Shown one piece after another: positions 35,101-45,300 of a stretch of DNA of 64,000 nt. A program made the position numbers and the translations under genes. The notes under the pieces are model-generated. The model was given only the letters and a program-made list of their open reading frames with translations, searched no databases and had not been told where the DNA came from. The stretch spans positions 682,001-746,000 of the forward strand of contig JAWNGF010000003.1 of assembly GCA_037039685.1 (NCBI GenBank). The letters run 5' to 3'. Within the stretch, counting starts at the first letter, position 1, and each line of letters begins with the position of its first letter. Source of the DNA: Ceratobasidium sp. AG-K (Eukaryota > Basidiomycota > Agaricomycetes > Cantharellales > Ceratobasidiaceae).

Positions 35101-36800
35101 CGCCGGGCGATGAACTCGCAAGGAAGGCCATCTCACTTGGATGAATGCGCGCAGGGGTACGAGGTGGAGAGGAAGGCTGGGCTGCATCGGAAGATGAGAA
35201 TTCACTGGGTGGTTGAAGAGAAGGAGGCCGTGGGGGCGATGAAGCAGGTAGAATGTGACCTAGTCCAATGTGTCAAAGAATCTAATTTACGACTACAAAC
35301 CCACTTACCCATGTCCCCACACAATAATTCCATGCTCTCCCGGGCAATATTCTCCATAACACTTCCCTCAGTTTCTACTTCTGTGGGTTGTGCGCCAATC
35401 GCTTCCAGCAGACCTGCAAGGCTTCCCGAATCGAGAACACCGCGCGTTACTGATCGCTTCCGTGTGGCGCCCACCCTGCTATCCCTTGGGAAAACTGGGG
35501 GCGACATTGGCCGTGGCAGAAGGTTTGGGGGAGGAGAATCGGTTCGTAGACATCTAGTACTCTCAAGAGTGGTTGGCTGGCCTAATCGCCGAGCAGGCAC
35601 ACGAGCCATGAACGTGCGGAAGTCATGTGCCATCTCGGGAGTGATTGTGTACTCCACATTCCTAAGCACTCCCTCAGCCAAGTCCGGAGTAAGTAGATTG
35701 GAATACGTACAGGCACTTATCCTCGTCAATCTTATCCACGACGACCTCTTCCACCTCCACGGAATGTATGCGGCCTCTCTCCATGGTTTCCGCAAAGTCT
35801 GTCGGTAGTAATCCAACTACCTGGGCGCGCGAACGATGTAGGACTTTTGGTGTCTGTCTTCGAGCACGAGCAGTCAGAATGGGGGAGAGAGGGCGAAGAG
35901 GACCGTGAAGCGGATTCGCTGAATGTAAAGCAAGTACAGCAAAAAAAAAATCACAATTCCATGTGGCCATTTTAGCTTACACGATCGCAAGAATAAGATA
36001 TAAAATGACGTACGTTCCTCCGCCATCGTAACAGAAATACTATGCGTTGCTCTCTTCTTGACTTCCAATATCCTCCCGAATACGTGTTTGACTCCTCGTT
36101 GTTCATCTACGCTCAACGCGAAATCTTCGTCGTAGGGCGTATTGACGCTTTGTTCATGAATTTTCAATAACCTTTCGAGAGGGTCGACGGGCAGTGTGAT
36201 ATCCGTGGGAGCTTGTGGCGAGATTGGGTGGAGAGAGACAGAAAACACCTGAGAAGCCGTATTGTTGCCATTAAATACTTCAGCGTCATCAAAATACCTT
36301 CTACCTTTGAAACACCATTTTCTGTGTATAATATGTAGCTGGTGTTCATGTTTTATCAGCAGCGGTGTATATATATTCCTCAAGTACATACTCGGTTGTA
36401 ATGTGTTGTTTTGCATAGGCAAATGTTTGCTGTTGGATGTGCGCACGCAGGGCACGATCCTCGGAAAGAGTGTCCAAATAGCTCGCGGACATACGAGCGT
36501 ACCAGAGCGAATCTGAGCCGGATCGTGTTGTCTTGGTTGCAGTGGCGAACTTAAACGAACGAAGATTCAATTCAATAAGCGCTGTGGCGTCTGTTTGACC
36601 CCGTGATCCGGCCAGGCTGGAGCCACGCAACGTTCACTCCACCCATAAACGATCAAACTAGATACCTTTGCGTGTTTCTCAGTCTGGGTTCTTCGTCGAT
36701 ATATCAGAGCTGCATGACCTCCGCACTCCTCGACTCGTTTCAACGTACTTGGCAAATCGCCCAAAGCTTTGCAACACACGCGACTGGTACGCCGCGGCAC
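32110..36800 (-). CDS. XPF-like, Shoc1/Zip2-type meiotic crossover protein (probable)
   Basis: A long protein (about 1200-1300 residues) assembled over several exons. The C-terminal quarter has the XPF fold order: [79 protein letters not shown] and WIGDDEST. A final intron (about 32287-32343) then joins [20 protein letters not shown] and [20 protein letters not shown], a helix-hairpin-helix. No GDxnERKxxxD catalytic signature is present, so the nuclease fold is probably inactive, as in Shoc1/Zip2, which stabilise crossover intermediates with Spo16. The N-terminal two thirds is acidic and partly disordered (for example [14 protein letters not shown]). The N-terminal exons (36000-36800) and the start are uncertain. 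Other XPF/Mus81-family assignments are possible but less likely. Confidence 0.5.
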
Positions 36801-37767
36801 GCCCAGTCATTGCCTCAAGTGTCTATGTACGTTAGTGGACGCGAAATCAACTAGGTACCTCCATACTATTATGCCAATTAATTCCATAACACACTCTAAA
36901 CTTCGGCGCCTGATACTCGCGTTTATCAACGAGTCGTTTGTACAATTGTACAACCTCGGGCTACCACGTATCTATTCATCTCCAACTAAAGCCGGTCCTG
37001 TATGTTGGAGAAGGAATCGGGGCCAGGTCAACGAAGTACCTCGTGGCAGTGGCCCGAGAAGAAATTTAAAGACATGGCTACACTCAGCCAATTAGGTGAT
37101 GTAAATTTATATACCCCGCAGAATTGGAGTCCAGTTCATGATATCACCACGTGTGAGGCGCTAACTCAAAGTTTACATGCCAAGAATTACAGCAAGAGCT
37201 CACGATAATCCGATTACATGATGCTCATGACTAGCATTTTTTTTCAGACTGGTGTAGACCAGAGATACACTTTGCCTATAGATTACCTGTCGGCTAACGC
37301 AGCATGGAGGCAACACGTCATCAATATCGTAAACTATAAATAGAACGACTCCAGAGGAGACGATGCGCAAAACTTGTGAGCTTAATATTGATCTTCACAT
37401 CAAGCTAATAGATTCGTATAGGGCTCGACTATGCCCCGTTTCACATCCGCAACTTAACCGAGATATTATTCATTTTCATCACGTCAGGTCCGAGGAGTTC
37501 CATGACTCTCCAATTTGAATATGCTCGAGAAGCGAAGAAACGCACGAGACGGAGGCCGTGGCACTGCAGCCCCTGATGGCAATCAATTATTACGGATAAA
37601 CCAGGCTGCTTTCAGTTTGACAACAGATATCGCAACGCGCGCTTCGCGCCCCGCAGCTCGCGCCCATGAAGATACATCGTGGCCTTCGTCACTGCGATTC
37701 GTGTCTTTAAATTCGACTTGCGTGCAACGATGAATACCATTACTCACTCTCAACCTAGTTCTACAAC
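36801..37767. other. Intergenic, divergent promoters
   Basis: Lies between the 5' ends of the Shoc1-like gene and RTA1 copy F. No coding region recognised. Confidence 0.4.
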
Positions 37768-39141
37768 ATGCCCGAGAATATCTTCTCCACTCCGGCTTTA
37801 AGCTACCTTTTCTTTGGAATTTTGACTCAGAGCTCTCTTGTTTCGGCCCAAAACGGGATGGATCCCGATATTCGTAAGTAGAACCAATTACAATGCCCAG
37901 TGTAATTTGCTAAATATGCATTTAGCCATGGGTTTCATCCCGAACAAGACCTACGCGATCATCGCTGGCTGCTTCTATGTATTCACAGCTGGGACATGCA
38001 TTCTTTGGTCGCTGCGACACTGGGGACGATATATGCTCACTATCATCATTGCTGCATTATTTTACGCTCTCGGCCTCTTCCTTCGCTTCGGTAAGTTCTA
38101 GACAATCTTCACCAAATATGTTATATTAATATTGCGGTTCAAGTTGTTGCTAGTGATCCCACAAGCGTTACCAAGTACGCTATCATGAACCTCATTTCTA
38201 TCCTTTCTCCCTGCGGGTTTATTGCTGCTGTAAGTTGATCTCGACTAGCGTCCACCCTCTGAATCCAGAGAGCTAAAACTGAGTACGCTCTTGACAGGTT
38301 TATATGCTCCTTGGTCGCCTCGCCATCCACCTGAAAGCTGAAGAACATTTGCTAATCAAGCCACGTCTCCTCACGCGAGTCTTTGTGGTAAGTCCAGAGT
38401 TGCCGTTTGTATTCCTCGCTAATCATCGTCCTATCCCTAGACATCAGATATTGGTTCGTATTTCTTATTCATCTCGCGGACGACTTAACTAAGCCTCGAA
38501 TAGTAACTTTTTTGGTCCAAGGTAGCGGCGGGGGGTTGATTGCCTCAGACAATGTGGATATGAGCAGAATTGGCGACAAGGTACGCCCAAATATTGTCAC
38601 GTCGAACGATATATGCTTAGCCGCTCGGCGACCAGGTGTTTTTGGGAGGCCTCATCGCCCAACTTGTTTCTTTTGTTGTATATACCTGCGTCTTTGTTGT
38701 GTTCGTCTATCGTTTGTGGATGCGCCGCCGCGAACAGTGGACACACCGCCCTGAAGGAATCTTCAATCATTGGCTCCCGCTCGTTGCCGCCATGGGCATC
38801 AGCTGCCAAAACATTATTGTGAGTCACCGTACATCAGCAACTAAACTACGAGCTCACTTTTGGGTTCAGATCCGTTCCATCTTTCGCGTTGTCGAGAACG
38901 CTCAAGGCTTCCATGGTTATCTCGCAACCCACGAACAGTACTTCTACTTTCTCGACTGTGTTGTACTCTGGATCGCGATCACGTAAGTGACCACAAAGTG
39001 CAGTTTCTCTAAAATCCGTCTCACTTTTGCTTGCAGTGTCTTTGTAGTGACATGGCCTCCGAGATATCTGACTGGATACAATCCCGGCGACATGAGGCGC
39101 AAGTCCCCGGAGACGGCGGTGACAAATGACTCGAAGGCCTA
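37768..39141 (+). CDS. RTA1-family seven-helix membrane protein, copy F
   Basis: The most diverged local RTA1 copy and 8.5 kb from the others. It starts at 37768 with a hydrophobic segment, then MGFIPNKTYAIIAGCFYV, RHWGRYMLTIIIAALFYALG, LSPCGFIAAVYMLLGRLA, VTFLVQGSGGGLIAS, FLGGLIAQLVSFVVYTCVF and the signature IRSIFRVVENAQGFHGYLAT with HEQYFYFLDCVVLW. It ends WPPRYLTGYNPGDMRRKSPE and a short tail (stop 39139-39141). The RVxE form of the signature is closer to ascomycete RTA1 proteins than the RTxE of copies A-E. Intact, about nine introns. Confidence 0.84.
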
Positions 39142-39810
39142 GCTATACTCACCTTATATATTCGCCCATGATATATCGCAGTAGTGCTCATTCTAACTCG
39201 TCGTAACCTACTGCCACACTTTCTGGGATTATTGATCATCCACCTACTTTGTACCTAGTAGGGGTGTTGTACCATATCACTTTTCAAATTTGAATATCCT
39301 GTGCAGTCTGAGGTAGCTTGAGCTTATGTACCGATTCGGATTAATAGAAAGACTTGTTGGGAGGCTTCGATGGGTACGACCCGGTTTGGGAGTCTTGCCT
39401 TCGTATTCCCTAGGTATATGCGCCCACCCTTATGGGGTCGAAGGGCTGCGGATATCCGATTTTGTGTCCTTGCCACTACGGTAGGCATAATCCAATTTTC
39501 TAGTTGCCGTTGCGTGTGAAACAATGGCGAAGGCAGCCTAGATCACAAGGAAGACTCGCCACCAATGGTCGGACACCGGATATTCCGCTATGCCAGACCA
39601 ATCGGACCCTTATTACCACAGGTGGATCCCTGACTTCGGTCAAATTCAGATCGTACGACCTCGTTATCTGATAAGATTGGCGACTACTCCGCATGATCTC
39701 ACGACGTTTTGGGCGTTACTAAAGAAGACTCACCTTCAGTCTGGTCAAACAACCACCATAATTGTACCCCACCATCCCCTCAATCGTCTTAATTTACCTT
39801 CGTCCCGACG
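39142..39810. other. Intergenic
   Basis: No gene recognised on either strand. Confidence 0.35.
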
Positions 39811-40904
39811 ATGGCGTCCTCTCTCCCGGTCGAAGTGCTCATTGCTATATGTGAGCAAGTGGGATCTACAGCAACTGACCAGTTGCCAAGGGATGCCAGG
39901 GGAAAGCATGCCACTGTTGGGTCGCAACTAGACGTCTTTAGGCCAAGCGTCTGGGACCTTAGAGGATTTAGTAGTGCCTCACGTCGGTTCCGAGAGGTAG
40001 CGGCTCCCTTGTTATTCCGCAATGTTTGCGTCAGAACACGAGAACAGGTGGTCAGACTCGTTCGTAGTAAGCTTCTTGTCCATGTTTGGTAAGTGTTCCT
40101 GTAAGATACCTAGACTTGTCGTCCAATCGCTGAACTGGATTTAAATATACTAGTCACGTTCATTTTCCGGCTATCAACATATTGACTTGTCGACGGCCAC
40201 TCGGCTCGCACATCGCCACTCTTATTCAACAAGCCAAAGTCTCAGGGTCGCATCATCGGAGCCCACCTTTTACACCGACCTTAACCGACACCTGGGAGGC
40301 CTCTTGCGATCGACTAAACACTTGTTATCACTGGAAGTTTATGGCGAAGCTCATATCCCACATGTTGACGGCATGGCTGTGCTTGCGGATTTCATCCCCG
40401 TAATCCCCAAAACAATTCAAACACTTCAGCATGACATTACCGGGTGGGAGACCGTCCTTTGCTGGGATTGAGGTTAGTGTTCCCCATAACCGACGACTCG
40501 CATGTTATTGACAGGAGTTCGAAAGACTTTCTTCGCCCGAATATATCCGACGACGTTATCGATCCTCCAGTCCCCTATCTCAAACACTTTTATGTGTCCG
40601 TGCAACTACCGTTACAAATCGCTCTATCCCCTTCAGAATTTGCTCTACCACTTGCTCGACGCTTCCCAACCTCAATTTGATTGCCATCGCCGCTCCCAAG
40701 CGGGGAACTCACCCTGGAATGCCGCCATGGGACCTAGGTGGGCCGGGTGGACACGCTGCAGGATGGGGTATGAGCGGAGGACATGTCAAGATTTGGAAAG
40801 TCAGGAGGCGTCGTGATAGCTCTGCTAGCCTGACGGACACTGGGAATTGGGAACGAACAACTAGTATTTCGCAGGTAGGAGATTTCGTTGATACGTATAT
40901 TTAA
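39811..40904 (+). CDS. F-box/leucine-rich-like protein with frame breaks
   Basis: The first exon starts MASSLPVEVLIAICEQVGS, F-box-like, and continues with GFSSASRRFREVAAPLLFRN, typical of fungal F-box/LRR proteins. After an intron (about 40090-40153) the frame reads SHIATLIQQAK, then jumps one frame to LRVASSEPTFYTDLNRHLGG and LLSLEVYGEAHIPHVDGMAV. A further jump leads to PVPYLKHFYVSVQLPL and PLARRFPT, and another to LIAIAAPKRGTHPGMPP. Single-base losses near 40236 (AAAA to AAA) and 40670 (CCC to CC) would explain two of them. Either a recent pseudogene or a real gene with sequence errors. It is not a member of the three-copy F-box family here. Confidence 0.45.
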
Positions 40905-41412
40905 TATTTTTGATGAACCGAGTTGAATAATGAATATAAGGTCTTGTATTCTGCTGAATGATTACACCACTCATACTTTCAGTAAGAGAAGGTTGGAAGG
41001 TGTCACTGTACAACCTTAAGTTTGATTAGTCCGCATCCGGTAGTTTGATTGGAGGTATCAATGCTTGATGGTCGGGGCCGTATTCCTGAGTCGCGAGAAT
41101 TTCCGCACTGGCTCGCCGCTCGCACGTAGGACGGTTGCGATGTTTGATGTACTTGGGGCCGTAAGGCAGCTCGTGGTGGAGCCCAGCTTGGGGCCGATTA
41201 CATAAACGGCCACAAAATCAGGCCGATCTCTTTCGGGACTCTGATTTTCACCATGTCAAATATCCAGGCTCACTTGCTCTCTACACAACGACCACAACCT
41301 ACAGCCAGATACCCGTGCTCGTTGGCCTTGATAGACTTGGATCCCTATCTAGATAACCGAACCAACATCTGTACCGCCACAACTTTTCGATTTCACGTTT
41401 TGCCTCATCTCC
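40905..41412. other. Intergenic
   Basis: Upstream region of the p-aminobenzoate synthase gene; no gene recognised. Confidence 0.35.
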
Positions 41413-44400
41413 ATGTCTGAGCCAGCCGCAGCGTTTCCTTTAACCACCATATTATATGATCCCAAGGATGGTAGGCGATCCTTTGAATATGCGGCCGCAA
41501 CCTTCCGCTGATTTTTACCGAGGAGGTTTCTACCTTGTAGATCGGCACTACAAAAGGTTGCAGTCGGCCATCCCAGCGCTATTTCCCGGACTGGGACCGA
41601 CACTTACTCTGGAGGAATTCAACGAGGCAGTTTGGAAGCAGGTTTGTGTATTGGGAAATGACGTCCGTCAAAGAGTGGGTGACTTGCACATGTGCGCCGA
41701 AAATGTTGCCATTTCTCAAGCGTTCCCTCCAGGTTCGCGTCACCGTTGATCGAAGTCAACGATGCCACGTAACATCCACACCCCTCCCAAAGACAGCTGT
41801 CCGACCGTTGCCATTACGGTTGGATACGCTTCCTACACGAGTATCTGCTTCGGGTTCCCACAAATCAACCGCTCGAGATATTTATGAAGATGCAAGATCC
41901 CGCGTGGATGCAAACTACTCTTCTTCCAGTGGCCCGGAAGGCTGTCCTTTCGATGTTTTGATGTGGAACGAGCGGGGTGAAGTGACTGAGACGAGCATCG
42001 CAAATTTTGCCGTGCATCTTCGAAGCTCCGACCTATTATCAGCCGTCCCCGAGTGGCGCGGGAGTGCCCAGGGACTCGAAGAGGGGATGTTCGTGACGCC
42101 TGGCCTGGAACAGGGCCTGATAGCTGGGGTCATGCGTGCGGAACTTTTGGAAACGGGTATTATTGTAGAAGGGAATATTAGAAAAAGAGATATACTTAGA
42201 TATAGCCAAGTGAGTGTAGTACCCGCCCATCGCGCGTCTGATACTTATACCAGTCCTTAGAATTCTGGCTTGTACCCGATGGTTTGTTTCAACGCAGTCC
42301 GAGGAATGTATGATGTCTATGTTGTGGATGGAGCGTCTTCTGCGGATCCACTCGCTCATCTGGTCGACGCAGTGGACTTAAAGCGCCGTGGATCGCCATT
42401 TCACTCACAAAGCGCATCGCTGCCGGCTCTTACTATTTCACCCACACTCCAATCTTGGCAGACTACACCCGACACTACGCCCGGTCTAACCCCTACCTCT
42501 CTTCGACCAGCTAGTGCCTCATCATTTTACAAAGACAATCCTAACAACGATACCACTCTGAAGACTCTGTCGCCACTAGCTGGACGTTCATCTTGTTCGC
42601 CGTTTATGTGGCGCCGAGGTGTAATAATCGACTGTTACGATTCATATACCAACAACCTTCTTCAGCTATTTGACCAAAACCAATCCCTATCCGATGACTC
42701 CGCGACAAATTTCGATGCACAGTTGGCTGCTCACGTCACTGTGCTACGTGCGGACCAAATACCCTGGCCAGAGTTTCGTACCCGGATCCTTCCTAATCTC
42801 GACTTTGTTATTCTTTCGCCAGGCCCTGGTTCTCCTCATGTGCCTGCCGACATTGGTGTCGGCGGCAACCTTTTATTGGCTATGACCTCCAATTCACCAG
42901 AAATCCAGCCGGTGCCTATCCTTGGCGTTTGCTTGGGACACCAGGCCCTCGCCGCGCTTCTGGGGGGTAAAGTAATCTCCGCGAAAGAATTGGTCCATGG
43001 ACGAACAGTTACGATTCAGCACAGTGGAACAGGGTTATTTGAAGCGCTTGACCCTCAGCGGCACCTTCGCATGGTTAGATATAACAGTTTGACAGTTGAC
43101 GCAGCGGGTAAGCCTTGGGTGGACGCCAGCGTACGTTTATTAATACACCGCGCACGTAGTATTACCTCCTGGCTTGGAAATTATTGCGACCAACCCGGAT
43201 GATAACGAAATAATGGGTCTACAACACTCGACTTTGCCACTTTACAGCGTCCAGTTCCACCCGGAGTCTATATGTTCCCGACGGTCTCACTCCGATTTCG
43301 ATGCCGGGAAGCAGATTCCTTTGCAACTTTATGAACATGGTTGACAAATTCTGGGTTGCCAACGGACGCCCAGAGCGACTCCCACTCCCGGAAGATATCC
43401 AGCAACTGGGCGTCTTGAATCTTATGGAACTTGACACCCCCGACCTGAAATATTTCTCCGCGGGTCACTCACCTAAACACGCCAGTTTCAGTCGCCCATA
43501 TCAAGTCGAAAGGCGCGATATTGGCCCATTTATCCCCCGGTTCGCCCAGAATCGCCCAGATCTCATCTTTGAAGCTACATCCTACACTTCCAATCATCCG
43601 TTTTTCTGGCTGGATTCAGCTGCCGCTGCACCAGGTGATGAATTTGCACGATTTTCGTACATGGGGCCTACCTCACTCGATCGATGCATCTCGTACGACC
43701 TGTCTAATCATTACATATCTTGTGGAACGCGTACGCAGATTCAGTTGAAGAAAGACGACTCCTTCTGGCATTGGATGGATCGCATACAATGCGATTTGTC
43801 ATCTCACGTGAATACTGGAGATGTCATGGAAGGCTTCAAATGTGGGTTCATCGGATATTTCGGGTACGAGATGAAAACTGGAGCCTTGCCTGGATACCAC
43901 TCTCCTTCCACCGACAAAGACACTAGTGCTCGCCCACCCGATGCTCAGTTTATGTTTGCCGACCGTATTATTGCTTACGACCACTGGAGCAAAACATGGA
44001 GTGCACTGGGATTAGTACGCGACGAACATCCGAATTTCAGTCCCACACTACTCGAGAAGGAAGCCACGATGGAGATAGGGATGCGGAGCTCCGAGTTCGA
44101 CGACTGGGTCGATTCGATTAAACAGAGGCTCAGCGGGCTACGGGACACCGAGGATACAGTAACTTCATTCCCAAATGTCGACCCACTCCCACATTCATTT
44201 ACCTACAACTCAACACCGGAAGCTTACAAGTCAGCCATCAACGCTTGCAAATCACGCATTGCTGAGGGCAATTCGTACGAACTCTGCCTCACGGGCCAGT
44301 ACAATGCGACAGCTCCCGCAGCCAGCCTCGAATACGTTACGGTCTATAGCACTTCCGCATCCAGAATCCCGCATCGCACGCCGGATTCATATCTTTCCCA

Positions 44401-45212
44401 GCGACGCAGACTACAATCATGTCATGTTCGCCCGAGTTGTTTATTCGTTTCGATGGAGCAAACGGCCGGCAGGCTGTCATGAAGCCGATCAAAGGGACAT
44501 TGAAGCGGAGCAAATGCAGGTGCGGTGGGCTGTGCAAATTACCAGCGTGTGGGGCTCGCAAGGCAGAATGCGACTCAGCGCGTCACAAGCAGGACGAGCA
44601 GCGGATCAAGGCGTTTGTAAACGATCCAAAGGAAACAGCTGAGAATCTTATGGTACGCATACATTTAGGTTCGTCGCTGTTATGTTGCGCTAACTTCGCT
44701 TCTAGATAGCGGACTTAATCCGTGCCAATTTGCTCGAGTTTTGCAGCCCGTCGAGTGTGGACGTTACGAAGCTTTTTGCGCTCGAGACCTATGAAAACGT
44801 GTACTCGCTCGTGTCTACTATCACTGGCAGCCTCCTTCCATCAATTGGTACAGTTGAGGGCATTAGAAGATGCTTTCCGCCTGGTGAGTTTAGCTCCCCC
44901 CTGGACCAACTTGCATTTACCTATGATTTGGAAGGCTCGATGACGGGCGCTCCTAAGCTACGATCTGTGCAATTATTAGACTCGCTAGAGACCTCACGGC
45001 GAGGCATATACTCGGGCTGCCTCGGCTATTTAAGCCTCGATAACCGATCCGTGTTCAGTGTTGTTATTCGCACACTGATCGCTCACAAGGACCAGCTGAG
45101 CTACGGTGCGGGAGGTGCGATTACGTGGTTATCCGATGTAGATGGAGAATGGGATGAAGTCGTGCTGAAAGCTCGATCGGTATTGAAGGATAGAGTTTCT
45201 AAGTCTGGTTAG
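41413..45212 (+). CDS. Trifunctional p-aminobenzoate synthase: ADC lyase + glutaminase + ADC synthase
   Basis: Makes p-aminobenzoate for folate from chorismate and glutamine. The first part is a class IV aminotransferase (aminodeoxychorismate lyase): GGFYLVDRHYKRLQSA, a likely PLP lysine in HKSTARDIYEDAR, NERGEVTETSIANFA, VTPGLEQGLIAGVMR and CFNAVRGMYDVYVV. A linker of about 80 residues follows. The second is a class I glutaminase with VIIDCYDSYTNNLLQL, ILSPGPGSP, the nucleophile in GVCLGHQ and QFHPES. The third is the chorismate-binding domain: AEGNSYELCLTGQ, SCSPELFIRF, PIKGT (the Lys typical of PabB rather than TrpE), SMTGAPKLRS and YSGCLGYLS. Two frame jumps, near 43306 and 44349, interrupt otherwise perfect motifs. 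Start chosen at 41413, with a first intron at about 41470. Confidence 0.82.
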
Positions 45213-45300
45213 ATACTTTGTATCGATTCCTCACTAATATGGTGTACTGTTTTTGTATTCTATTTTGCTTGATTCCACGTATTTTATTGTGAAGATGCTT

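Noticed and set aside
41413..45212. Anthranilate synthase instead of p-aminobenzoate synthase
   Set aside because: The active site reads PIKGT (Lys, as in PabB) rather than PIAGT, and an ADC lyase domain is attached.
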